Assembly (NCBI GenBank): GCA_016713675.1
Contig: JADJOS010000001.1
Coordinates: 2,542,001 to 2,606,000 of the forward strand
DNA length: 64,000 nt
Source of the DNA: Acidobacteriota bacterium
GTDB lineage: Bacteria > Acidobacteriota > Blastocatellia > Pyrinomonadales > Pyrinomonadaceae
Reading direction: 5' to 3'
Made by a program: the position numbers and the translations under genes. Each line of letters opens with the position of its first letter. Positions within the stretch are counted from its first letter, which is position 1. Positions 17,197 through 25,282 of this stretch are shown here, one piece after another. Under the pieces are notes generated by a model. The model ran no database searches. It saw only the letters and a list, made by a program, of their open reading frames with translations, and was not told the DNA's origin.

Positions 17197-17224
17197 GGAG
17201 CCGCGGATCTTGATCCGCGGCTCC
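17197..17224. terminator. Strong hairpin between metalloprotease and TerC genes
   Basis: A perfect 13-bp inverted repeat (GGAGCCGCGGATC and its complement) with a 2-base centre. It lies downstream of terC on the minus strand and upstream of the metalloprotease gene. No T run follows, so termination would be weak or Rho-assisted. Confidence 0.5.
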
Positions 17225-17266
17225 GATAACCTCGCCGGTCAAGCGGCCGGGAAGCCAACACGGGCA

Positions 17267-18049
17267 TTATGCTCCGACCGCCTTTTTTTCGTCGTCGTCA
17301 GTAAACGGATTGTGCAGGTGGACCGGTTCCGCTTTCTTACGGAGTCGCATATTCAGGATCTCAACGATAACCGAGAAGGCCATCGCGAAATAGATGTAGC
17401 CCTTCGGGATCTTGTGATGGAAGCCCTCTGCGACAAGCATTACGCCGATCAGCAGCAGGAACGACAGTGCGAGCATCTTGATGGTCGGATGTTTTTGTAC
17501 AAAGGCACCGATCGAGCCAGCAAAGGCCATCATCGCGGCTATCGAGATGACCACCGCCGTGATCATGATCCAAATACCGTATGGGCCGTATTGGTCGCTG
17601 ATCATACCGACCGCAGTTATGACCGAATCAAGCGAGAAAACAATGTCGAGAACCACGATCTGCAGGATAACACTGGCAAAACCCGCATAGACCTTTTTAG
17701 ATTCGTGGCCAACCTCGCCCTCAAGCGAGCCGTGGATCTCGTGGGTCGATTTGGCGATCAGGAACAGCCCGCCGATCAGCAGAACGAGGTCCTTTCCGGA
17801 AAAGGTTTGCCCCCAGATCGTGAATAGCGGAGCAACGAGGCCGATCACCCACGAAAGCGAGAAGAGTAAAATGACCCTCATTATCAGCGCGAGAGCCAAT
17901 CCGATATAGCGGGCCTTTGCCTGCTGCTCTTTCGGCAGTTTGCCGGACAAGATCGAGATGAAAATAACGTTGTCGATGCCCAGTACGAGCTCAAGTACCG
18001 TTAAAGTCGCAAAAGCGATCCATACTTGCGGATCTGAAAGGAATTCCAT
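17267..18049 (-). CDS. TerC family integral membrane protein
   Basis: A 260-residue protein with about seven helices. The first helix carries the family's acidic signature (TVLELVLGIDNVIFISIL, residues about 17-34), and a second acidic helix reads ILQIVVLDIVFSLDSVITA near 130-148. TerC proteins are linked to tellurite resistance and, more generally, to metal (manganese, calcium) export across the cytoplasmic membrane or metalation of exoenzymes. I looked for a yybP-ykoY manganese riboswitch upstream and saw none. It is divergent from the SGNH gene. Confidence 0.9.
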   Translation of the reverse strand: MEFLSDPQVWIAFATLTVLELVLGIDNVIFISILSGKLPKEQQAKARYIGLALALIMRVILLFSLSWVIGLVAPLFTIWGQTFSGKDLVLLIGGLFLIAKSTHEIHGSLEGEVGHESKKVYAGFASVILQIVVLDIVFSLDSVITAVGMISDQYGPYGIWIMITAVVISIAAMMAFAGSIGAFVQKHPTIKMLALSFLLLIGVMLVAEGFHHKIPKGYIYFAMAFSVIVEILNMRLRKKAEPVHLHNPFTDDDEKKAVGA

Positions 18050-18145
18050 GTAGGTCGATTCTCCAAAGGCACGTAGCCGATAATCTCAAATATTATATGT
18101 CACAGTGACGAATTATAAAATTGTTTGATAGATTTGTTTGAGCAA

Positions 18146-19381
18146 ATGGAAACAACGCCGACAGAATCACGGACTGGTCTTTCTAAATGGAAAAAGCGTG
18201 TATTCGCGCTTGTGCTTTTGGCCTGCGGTCTTTTGGCCGGTCTGGTCGTGGCTGAAGCAGTCTTGCGAATTGCCGGATATTCGTCACCCGAATTCTACAC
18301 AGCCCATGAAACACGCGGCTATTCGCTGATCCCGAACATGCACGGCCAGTATCGTAAGGAAGGCCGGAGCTTCGTCGAGATAAACAGCGCCGGGTTTCGT
18401 GATGTCGAACACACTATCGCAAAAGCCCCGGGTGTTACGCGGATCGCAATTATCGGAGACTCTTACGTTGAGGCATTACAGGTAGAGAGAGATGAATCGT
18501 TCGTGCAGTTTATGCAAGCCGAAATCGAAAAATGCGGCTTTGGCCAACAGTTCGAGGTGCTGCGATTCGGCGTTTCCGGCTACGGCACGGCGCAGCAGCT
18601 ACTGATGCTCAGGGAAGATGTTCTCAAATACTCGCCCGACGCAGTTATACTTTTGATGACGACCAATAACGACATCTCAGACAACGCCCGCGTGTTTAAG
18701 AAGGTCCCGATACCATATTTTGAATACCGTGAGGGCATGCTTGTTCTGGACGAGAGTTTTCGAACCGAGCGGGCATTTTTGGTGCGAAACTCGAACCTCA
18801 GCCGTCTCGGCATCTGGCTCAAGAATAGCCTCCGTGTTGTCCAAGCAATAGGCGAAGCTCAAACCTCGATCAAATACAAATACCGGCAATGGAAGGACTC
18901 AACGACATCTTCCGCCGGCAATACTTCGGTCGGACCAGCACCATCACCGCCGGTAGCAGAAGTTGGCGTAGACTATCAAGTGTATCGCGAGCCGACCGAT
19001 GCAAATTGGCAGAATGCGTGGCGTGTTACCGAGGGTATCCTCGATCTGATGAATAACGAAGTTCGTTCAGCGAATGCCAAATTCGTTGTCGTTACTGGGA
19101 GCAATGGCGGTCAAGTCCTTCCCAACGTCCAAGAGCGAGATCGGTTAGCGTCGATGCTTGGAATCAATGATCTTCTTTATCCCGACCGGAGGATCGCCGA
19201 GTTTTGCAGATCGAAAGAGATTCCCGTCATTGCGCTTGCAACGGCCTTGGGCGACTACACAAGGCGCGTGCAAGCAGACATTCACGGTATAGAGGGAAAC
19301 ATTGGATACGGGCATTGGAACAAGCTCGGTCATCAGGTCGCCGGCACCGAGTTGGGGCGAAGGATGTGCGAACTGCGATAG
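18146..19381 (+). CDS. Membrane-anchored SGNH/GDSL-type hydrolase-like protein
   Basis: I start at ATG 18146 instead of the TTG at 18125, giving 411 residues. A basic stretch and one helix (FALVLLACGLLAGLVVAEAVLRI, described from residues about 17-40) anchor it, with the rest outside. ITRIAIIGDSY-type text (TRIAIIGDSYVEALQV, near residue 105) is the SGNH block I with the nucleophile serine; a late GYGHWNKLGHQVAG near residue 395 fits block V with Asn/His in place of the usual DxxH. Such proteins deacetylate or otherwise edit sugars or peptidoglycan. It ends 3 bases before the carbamoyltransferase gene, so the two are one operon. Confidence 0.75.
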   Translation: METTPTESRTGLSKWKKRVFALVLLACGLLAGLVVAEAVLRIAGYSSPEFYTAHETRGYSLIPNMHGQYRKEGRSFVEINSAGFRDVEHTIAKAPGVTRIAIIGDSYVEALQVERDESFVQFMQAEIEKCGFGQQFEVLRFGVSGYGTAQQLLMLREDVLKYSPDAVILLMTTNNDISDNARVFKKVPIPYFEYREGMLVLDESFRTERAFLVRNSNLSRLGIWLKNSLRVVQAIGEAQTSIKYKYRQWKDSTTSSAGNTSVGPAPSPPVAEVGVDYQVYREPTDANWQNAWRVTEGILDLMNNEVRSANAKFVVVTGSNGGQVLPNVQERDRLASMLGINDLLYPDRRIAEFCRSKEIPVIALATALGDYTRRVQADIHGIEGNIGYGHWNKLGHQVAGTELGRRMCELR

Positions 19382-19384
19382 ATA

Positions 19385-21199
19385 ATGGTAAATATTCTCG
19401 GTATATCGGCGTTTTATCACGACTCGGCAGCTTGTCTCGTTCAGGACGGCGACATTGTCGCGGCGGCGCAGGAGGAACGTTTTACACGCAAGAAGCACGA
19501 CGAGAGTTTTCCGGCGCAGGCGATGGAGTTTTGTCTCGAATTCGCGGGCATTACCCGCGACGATATCGACCACGTCGTTTTCTATGACAAGCCTCTCTTG
19601 ACCTTTGAGAGGCTGCTCGAGACTTACATCGACTTTGCACCACGCGGCTTTCGTTCGTATCTGAAAGCGATGCCGGTTTGGTTGACCGAGAACCTCTGGA
19701 CACGCGAAACGATCAGAAAGCAGACAGGCTTCGAAGGCAAGGTGCTATTCACCGAACATCACCAAGCTCATGCAGCGTCGGCTTTTTTCCCCTCGCCGTT
19801 TGAACACGCTGCGATTCTGACCATAGACGGCGTCGGCGAATGGGCGACGTCGAGCTACGGCATAGGCAATGGAAATGAACTCGATATTCTCGCGGAATTG
19901 CGTTTTCCACACTCGCTCGGACTACTGTATTCAGCGTTCACGTATTTTACGGGTTTCAAGGTCAACTCGGGCGAATATAAGCTGATGGGCTTGGCTCCAT
20001 ACGGCGAGCCGGTTTATGTGAAGACGATCTTGGACAATCTGATCGATCTGCGCGGCGACGGCTCGCTGAGGCTGAATATGGAATATTTTGACTTTGCAGC
20101 TGGTCTCAGGATGACAAACAAGAAGTTTGCAGCCTTGTTCGGCGGCCCGGAACGAAGTCCCGAGACTAAATGGACACAGCGTGAGATGAACCTGGCACGT
20201 TCCGTACAAGAAGTTACGGAAATGGCTATGCTCCGGATGGCAAACCACTTGCACAAAGAGACTGGCGAGACCAATCTATGCCTCGCCGGCGGCGTTGCTT
20301 TGAATTGCGTTGCGAACGGCCGAATTTTGCGGGAAACGCCGTTCGAGAACATTTGGATCGAACCCGCGGCGGGTGATGCCGGCGGGGCTCTCGGAGCGGC
20401 CCTTTCGGTTTGGCACCAATATCTTGGGAACGAGAGAAAGGTTGGCCCGAGAGATTCGATAAAGGGTTCGCTGCTCGGGCCGGAATTTTCAAAAGCGGTT
20501 GTTCGGAAAGTTTTGGATGATGCGGGAGCGGTGTATCTGGAGCTGGCGGAGACCAAAATGATCGATCGAGTCGCCAGGCTTTTGGCCGATGGAAAGATCG
20601 TCGGATGGTTTCAGGGACGGATGGAGTTTGGTCCACGTGCACTTGGCGGACGGAGTATTTTAGGCGATCCGCGTTCGGCGGAGATGCAGTCGAGAATGAA
20701 CCTGAAGATCAAGTTCCGCGAATCTTTCCGGCCTTTCGCACCTGCGGTGTTACGTGAACGAGCAAGCGAATATTTCGATCTCGATTCCGACTCGCCGTAC
20801 ATGCTGCTCGTTGCCGCGGTAAGTGAACGGCAGCGTGTTGCGGCGTCGGACGATGGCGTTCGGGGGCTCGACAAACTGCGAATTCCACGCTCGCGTATCC
20901 CTGCGGTCACACATGTAGATCATTCGGCCCGCGTGCAGACCGTTACTCGTGAGGGAAATGCTCGGTTCTTCGACCTGATCACGAGGTTTGGTGAAATTAC
21001 CGGCGATCCGGTTTTGATCAACACATCATTCAATGTGCGCGGCGAACCAATCGTCTGCACACCGGCGGACGCGTTTCGATGTTTCATGCGAACCGGTATG
21101 GACTATCTCGTGTTGGGAGACATTGTGCTCGATAAGAACGATCAGACGGCTGCGATCGCAATGGAAAGCGACTGGCATGCGGAGTTTCCGCTGGATTAG
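19385..21199 (+). CDS. NodU/SxtI-family O-carbamoyltransferase
   Basis: A 604-residue enzyme that transfers a carbamoyl group from carbamoyl phosphate to a hydroxyl of a sugar or secondary metabolite. The N-terminal ASKHA domain starts NILGISAFYHDSAACLV and has the metal-binding HHQAHAASAFFPS near residue 120; LAGGVALNCVANG near 300 is typical. The C-terminal domain shows FQGRMEFGPRALGGRSI near 415. All key regions are intact. Acceptor unknown. Upstream SGNH protein and downstream SxtJ-like and DUF5989-like proteins suggest a cell-surface or exported glycan/lipid as the target. Confidence 0.93.
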   Translation: MVNILGISAFYHDSAACLVQDGDIVAAAQEERFTRKKHDESFPAQAMEFCLEFAGITRDDIDHVVFYDKPLLTFERLLETYIDFAPRGFRSYLKAMPVWLTENLWTRETIRKQTGFEGKVLFTEHHQAHAASAFFPSPFEHAAILTIDGVGEWATSSYGIGNGNELDILAELRFPHSLGLLYSAFTYFTGFKVNSGEYKLMGLAPYGEPVYVKTILDNLIDLRGDGSLRLNMEYFDFAAGLRMTNKKFAALFGGPERSPETKWTQREMNLARSVQEVTEMAMLRMANHLHKETGETNLCLAGGVALNCVANGRILRETPFENIWIEPAAGDAGGALGAALSVWHQYLGNERKVGPRDSIKGSLLGPEFSKAVVRKVLDDAGAVYLELAETKMIDRVARLLADGKIVGWFQGRMEFGPRALGGRSILGDPRSAEMQSRMNLKIKFRESFRPFAPAVLRERASEYFDLDSDSPYMLLVAAVSERQRVAASDDGVRGLDKLRIPRSRIPAVTHVDHSARVQTVTREGNARFFDLITRFGEITGDPVLINTSFNVRGEPIVCTPADAFRCFMRTGMDYLVLGDIVLDKNDQTAAIAMESDWHAEFPLD

Positions 21200-21201
21200 A
21201 A

Positions 21202-21609
21202 ATGAATACAGACATTAAAGGCGTAACTCGCGAAGAGGCCCGAAAAACAGCGTTTGTTGTGGCGGTCGTGCTCGTCGGAGCCACAGCCTGGTTTCTTTAC
21301 CGCGGAAGAATGAACGTGGTCATTGTTTTGGGGGCGATCGCCGCTGTCCTGTTCCTTGTTGGAGCCTTCGTTGCTCCGGCTGCAAAGGTCTTTCATCGGG
21401 TCTGGATGAAGATCGCTTTTGCGCTTGGCTACGTAAACAGCAGGATAATTCTAACGCTAGTGTATTGTCTGGTCTTTGTTCCGTACCGGTTCATTTCGCG
21501 TCTTAGAGGCCGCGATCCGCTCGACCTGCGGTCAGAGAACCACGAAAGCTATTGGCACAGACGCGAGAAAACCCGACCCGACAACGAACAATTTGAGAGG
21601 CTCTTTTGA
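21202..21609 (+). CDS. SxtJ-like small membrane protein
   Basis: A 135-residue protein starting 3 bases after the carbamoyltransferase stop. It has two hydrophobic segments near residues 18-36 and 41-60, a third near 80-98, and a charged tail with SYWHRREK. The size, helices and position beside a NodU-type carbamoyltransferase fit the SxtJ family named from saxitoxin clusters, where its function is not known. It probably helps place the carbamoyltransferase at the membrane; this is inference from linkage. Confidence 0.78.
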   Translation: MNTDIKGVTREEARKTAFVVAVVLVGATAWFLYRGRMNVVIVLGAIAAVLFLVGAFVAPAAKVFHRVWMKIAFALGYVNSRIILTLVYCLVFVPYRFISRLRGRDPLDLRSENHESYWHRREKTRPDNEQFERLF

Positions 21610-21635
21610 TAAGATAGAAAACGAGAAGCGAACCA

Positions 21636-21794
21636 ATGAGAAGATTTGAGTTATTGCACGAATTTTGGCTGTTTTTCAAACAAAACAAGAAATATTGGCT
21701 GTTGCCGATGGTCGTTATCTTGGTAGGGATCGGGGCATTGCTTGTATTTGCTCAATCGTCAGCAATTGCCCCATTCATCTACTCGATATTTTAG
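21636..21794 (+). CDS. DUF5989/SxtK-like single-helix peptide, 52 residues
   Basis: This gene is short and easily missed. From ATG 21636 it reads MRRFELLHEFWLFFKQNKKY followed by a hydrophobic helix (WLLPMVVILVGIGALLVF) and a short tail, stopping at TAG 21792-21794. A leading F-x-E-LL-x-E-FW-x-FL-K-x-x-KKYWL pattern is typical of the roughly 50-residue DUF5989 proteins seen next to carbamoyltransferases. GAGAAG at about 21623-21628 is a possible ribosome binding site. It overlaps the end of the convergent gene by four bases. Confidence 0.8.
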   Translation: MRRFELLHEFWLFFKQNKKYWLLPMVVILVGIGALLVFAQSSAIAPFIYSIF

Positions 21795-22306
21795 TCAAGT
21801 GATTTACACGGCATAGTAGACGCCTTATCCGCGGCGATGCGTGCTTCTTCGTTCTGCTTGGAACCCGGCATGATGACGTCCGTCACGCATGATTCTTTTG
21901 CGCCGACTTTCGAGACCATGAGATAGGAAGTACTCTTTTGTGAGTCGTCGCTCCCGGCCACGTTATAACGGACGATCATCGCGACGGGCACTTTTCCTTT
22001 CATACGCCACTCGATCTTCTCACCCACATAGGAAAAACCGCCATAGAAAGCCCAGAAATTCAGTTCGAATTTCTTCTTGGCGGGCGTGATGACGTTGATC
22101 GTCTGTCGAATATCGCCTTCGATCAGTCGGATCTTGTAGCCGCCGGCGCCGCTGCATTCGCCTTCGTAAGAGCCGGCCTCGTCAGGATTTGAACTGATGG
22201 TACGACATGCACTGGTTTTGGTGCTTGTATAGATGCTGGTGTACTGCGCAAACGCGATGCCCGCAAACGCGAACATACAAATAACTGACGAAAGTAAATA
22301 TTTCAT
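21791..22306 (-). CDS. Secreted hypothetical protein, 171 residues
   Basis: The start at 22306 has AAGGAG 8 bases upstream (minus strand); a longer frame to 22342 is less likely. Residues 1-21 are a signal peptide (MKYLLSSVICMFAFAGIAFA). The mature part has four cysteines, the first two (ACRTISS, GECSGAGG) and the last two (SCVTDV, MPCKSLD) perhaps forming disulfides, and a beta-rich core. No family recognised. Probably periplasmic. Confidence 0.65.
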   Translation of the reverse strand: MKYLLSSVICMFAFAGIAFAQYTSIYTSTKTSACRTISSNPDEAGSYEGECSGAGGYKIRLIEGDIRQTINVITPAKKKFELNFWAFYGGFSYVGEKIEWRMKGKVPVAMIVRYNVAGSDDSQKSTSYLMVSKVGAKESCVTDVIMPGSKQNEEARIAADKASTMPCKSLD

Positions 22307-22342
22307 AGTTGTTCTCCTTTTTACTGCAACACTTTGCCACAA

Positions 22343-23626
22343 TTAGCGGCGATAGACAATTCGGCCGCCGACGATGGTCGCGACGGCTCCGCCTGTGAAT
22401 TGCCAGCCGTCGAACGGGGAGTTGCGGGACTTGGATTTGGAGTCTGCGTTGCGGTACGTCCATTGCAGGTCGGGGTCGATGATCGTAATATCTGCGATCG
22501 AGCCCGGACGGATCGTTCCGCGCTCTTTAAGGCGGAAGATCTTCGCAGGATTCGTGGAACATAATTGTACTAGCCGAACGAGATCGATGACGCCTTTGTG
22601 GACAAGCTCATTAAAGGCCAGGCCGAGCGCTGTTTCGAGCCCCGTAATGCCCATCGGGGCCCGGTCGTATTCAAGTGCCTTCTCATCCGCGTGATGCGGA
22701 GCATGGTCCGTGGCAATCGCGTCGATCGTGCCGTCTTTTATTCCCTCGATCACGGCTTCGCGATGCTCCTCGGAGCGTAAAGGCGGAGCCATTTTGGTAT
22801 TGGTGTCGTAGCCCTCGACCGCTTTATCTGTAAGCGTAAAGTGGTGCGGCGTGACTTCGCACGTAACTTTCAGGCCCTCGGCTTTCGCCCGGCGGACTGC
22901 GTCAACGGCCCCTTGCGTCGAGACATGCGCGATGTGAACGTGAGCTCCGGTATCGGCGGCAAGGATGATGTCGCGGACAGCGTCAATGTCTTCGGCGAGG
23001 GCCGGCATTCCTTTGAGGCCGAGCAGCAGGGAAATGCGGCCTTCGTGCATCACGCCGCCGCTGGAAAGCGATTTGTCTTCGCAATGATCGATCACCGGTA
23101 GATCAAAATCGCGTGCATACTGCATCGCCCGCCGCATAATTCCCGCGTTCGGCACAGGCCGGCCATCATCCGAGACGGCAACTGCACCGGCCGCTTTCAT
23201 CTCGCCCATTTCAGCGAGTTCGCTGCCGTCGGAAGATTTTGTAATGGCGCCGATCGGGAACACATTCGCGAGGCCCGCGCGTTCCGCCTGCTCGATCATG
23301 TAACGCGTGATCGCAGCATTGTCGTTGACGGGATTAGTATTCGGCATCGGACAAACGCTCGCCCAACCGCCAGCTACAGCCGCCGCACAACCGCTCGCGA
23401 TCGTTTCTTTATGCTCCTGTCCCGGCTCCCGCAGATGCACGTGCATGTCAATAAAACCCGGAGCCACAAGCAGCCCGCTGGCGTCAAACACTTCGCAATC
23501 GCTGGGCGTCGGTTCGTTCGGCCGCAGCCACGCCGCGATCTTGCCATCCTCGATGAGGATGTTCATCCCCGTGTTTTCTTCAGCCGCCGGGTCGATGAGA
23601 TGGCCGTTTGTGATCAGTAACTTCAT
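22343..23626 (-). CDS. pyrC: Dihydroorotase
   Basis: Starts at ATG 23626 (MKLLITNGHLIDP); an earlier in-frame start at 23695 would overlap pyrB. The 427-residue enzyme cyclises carbamoyl aspartate to dihydroorotate. Metal-binding DMHVHLREPG near residue 60, the PMPNTNPVND loop near 92, DHCEDKSL near 180 and IDAIATDHAPHH near 308 are all present, as in class I dihydroorotases that associate with aspartate carbamoyltransferase. It follows pyrB by 7 bases, third gene of pyrR-pyrB-pyrC. Confidence 0.96.
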   Translation of the reverse strand: MKLLITNGHLIDPAAEENTGMNILIEDGKIAAWLRPNEPTPSDCEVFDASGLLVAPGFIDMHVHLREPGQEHKETIASGCAAAVAGGWASVCPMPNTNPVNDNAAITRYMIEQAERAGLANVFPIGAITKSSDGSELAEMGEMKAAGAVAVSDDGRPVPNAGIMRRAMQYARDFDLPVIDHCEDKSLSSGGVMHEGRISLLLGLKGMPALAEDIDAVRDIILAADTGAHVHIAHVSTQGAVDAVRRAKAEGLKVTCEVTPHHFTLTDKAVEGYDTNTKMAPPLRSEEHREAVIEGIKDGTIDAIATDHAPHHADEKALEYDRAPMGITGLETALGLAFNELVHKGVIDLVRLVQLCSTNPAKIFRLKERGTIRPGSIADITIIDPDLQWTYRNADSKSKSRNSPFDGWQFTGGAVATIVGGRIVYRR

Positions 23627-23633
23627 AAAAAAA

Positions 23634-24581
23634 CTACGAACCGGAAGCCGTGCCTCCTGTTGCGAGATACAAGACCGCCATTCGCACCGCGACACCGTAT
23701 TTTACTTGGTCTAAGATAAGCGAACGCGAGCTGTCGGCAACCTCGGACGCGATCTCGATGCCTCGGTTCATCGGGCCGGGATGCAGGACGATGGCGTCTT
23801 TTTTAGCGAGATCGAGGCGTTCGTTCGTCAGGCCGAAGTGGATCGAGTATTCGCGTAAGGACGGGAAATACGCGGCGTCCTGGCGTTCGCTTTGGATTCG
23901 AAGGATCATGACGACATCGGCTCCGGTGATGGCGTCTTCGATGTGGTCGCAGACCTGTAAATTGTTTTCTACCAGATGCTGAAAGTCGCCGGGGACAAGC
24001 GTTCCCGGGCCGGCGACGCGGACCTTTGCTCCCATTTTTGTTAGCAGATGAATGTTTGAGCGGGCGACGCGGCTGTGGAGGATGTCGCCGACGATCGCGA
24101 CTTCGAGGCCGGCGATCTGCTTTTTGTGCTCGCGGATCGTCATCGCGTCGAGCAGTGCCTGCGTCGGATGCTCATTGGCACCGTCACCGGCGTTAATGAT
24201 CGCGGCTTTGCTTACTTTTGCAAGTTGATGCGGAACGCCGGCACTCGAATGGCGGACGACGATACAGTCGGGTGCCATCGCGTCGAGGTTCATCGCCGTG
24301 TCGAGCAGCGTTTCACCTTTGCTGACGCTCGATGACGATACGCTGATATTGACCGCGTCAGCGGAGAGCCGTTTGGCTGCAAGTTCGAAAGACGTTCGTG
24401 TGCGGGTTGAGGCCTCGAAAAAGAGATTGATGACCGTCTTGCCGCGTAGGGCCGGAACCTTCTTGACCTCCCGATTTGAGATCTCACTAAAATTTTCCGC
24501 TGTGTCGAGAATACCGGTGATCTCCGCGGCAGTTAGATCGCGGATGCCAAGCAAGTCTCGTCGTCTGAACGGTTTATCCAT
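23634..24581 (-). CDS. pyrB: Aspartate carbamoyltransferase catalytic subunit
   Basis: A 315-residue enzyme joining carbamoyl phosphate and aspartate, the committed step of pyrimidine synthesis. The carbamoyl phosphate loop FFEASTRTRTSFE lies near residue 55, followed by the SSSVSKGE loop near 85 and HPTQALLDAMT near 138. No pyrI regulatory subunit is nearby. A terminator-like hairpin lies between pyrR and this gene, so transcription into pyrB may be attenuated. Confidence 0.96.
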   Translation of the reverse strand: MDKPFRRRDLLGIRDLTAAEITGILDTAENFSEISNREVKKVPALRGKTVINLFFEASTRTRTSFELAAKRLSADAVNISVSSSSVSKGETLLDTAMNLDAMAPDCIVVRHSSAGVPHQLAKVSKAAIINAGDGANEHPTQALLDAMTIREHKKQIAGLEVAIVGDILHSRVARSNIHLLTKMGAKVRVAGPGTLVPGDFQHLVENNLQVCDHIEDAITGADVVMILRIQSERQDAAYFPSLREYSIHFGLTNERLDLAKKDAIVLHPGPMNRGIEIASEVADSSRSLILDQVKYGVAVRMAVLYLATGGTASGS

Positions 24582-24595
24582 TCGAAAATTAAGCG

Positions 24596-24622
24596 AAAAA
24601 AAACAGGCTGCACAGCCTGTTT
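24596..24622 (-). terminator. Intrinsic terminator between pyrR and pyrB
   Basis: On the minus strand a 9-bp stem (AAACAGGCT with its complement, loop of four bases) starts at the pyrR stop codon and is followed by a run of eight U. The pyrB start is only about 14 bases further. Its place inside the operon suggests attenuation of pyrBC. Confidence 0.8.
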
Positions 24623-25184
24623 ACGGTCTTTCAAAAATGCCAACGGCCTCGACATCGTCAAATTCTTTTAGCATGACCTTAATTATCTCGGTCTGCTTGG
24701 TCGGTACGAGTTTGCCGATGAAATCGGCCTGGATCGGCAATTCGCGGTGTTCGCGGCCGCGGTCGATGAGGACGGCAAGCTGCACTTTGCGCGGACGGCC
24801 GAAATCCATGAGTTGGTCCATAGCCGCGCGAATGGTTCGGCCTGTATACAGCACATCATCTACGAGAACGATTATTTTGTCGTCAATATCGTGGTCCAAC
24901 TCAGTGCGATTAACGATCGGGTTTGCGCCGACGGTGGAAAGGTCGTCGCGATAGAGTGTGATGTCGAGAATTCCATACAGTGGGCGTTCGCCCTCGAGTG
25001 CTTCGATCTTATCGACGATCTTTTCGGCAAGAGGCACGCCGCGACGGCGGACACCGACTATATAAAGGTCTTTTGCACCGTGATTCGTCTCGACGATCTC
25101 CGTTGACAGCCGACGCAGTGCGCGCTTCATCGCGGCGGAATCCATGATCCGCGATTTTTCTACCAATTTGATATCGTCACCCAT
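24621..25184 (-). CDS. pyrR: Bifunctional pyr operon attenuator / uracil phosphoribosyltransferase
   Basis: A 187-residue protein with the phosphoribosyltransferase PRPP loop ILVDDVLYTGRTIRAAMD near residue 108 and the RNA-binding family features seen in LYIVGVRRRGVPLAEK near 42-57. In bacilli PyrR binds UMP and pyr mRNA to favour termination, and has weak uracil phosphoribosyltransferase activity. It is the first gene of pyrR-pyrB-pyrC, and an intrinsic terminator directly follows its stop, fitting autoregulated attenuation. A binding loop for PyrR in the leader was not identified by eye. Confidence 0.95.
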   Translation of the reverse strand: MGDDIKLVEKSRIMDSAAMKRALRRLSTEIVETNHGAKDLYIVGVRRRGVPLAEKIVDKIEALEGERPLYGILDITLYRDDLSTVGANPIVNRTELDHDIDDKIIVLVDDVLYTGRTIRAAMDQLMDFGRPRKVQLAVLIDRGREHRELPIQADFIGKLVPTKQTEIIKVMLKEFDDVEAVGIFERP

Positions 25185-25282
25185 TTGCTAGCAAATCGTA
25201 ACAAACGTGCGGGTAAAGTTCAAAGTTTCTACTTCGAAGTTTTTATATTCGGCCGCTTCAACTAAAATCAAGCACTAAGACT

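Noticed and set aside
18050..18145. yybP-ykoY manganese riboswitch before terC
   Set aside because: The 96-base region lacks the conserved loops of that riboswitch; nothing beyond promoter-like AT boxes was seen.
19385..21794. Saxitoxin-like biosynthetic cluster
   Set aside because: Only the carbamoyltransferase and its two small membrane companions are present; no polyketide, amidinotransferase or hydroxylase genes.
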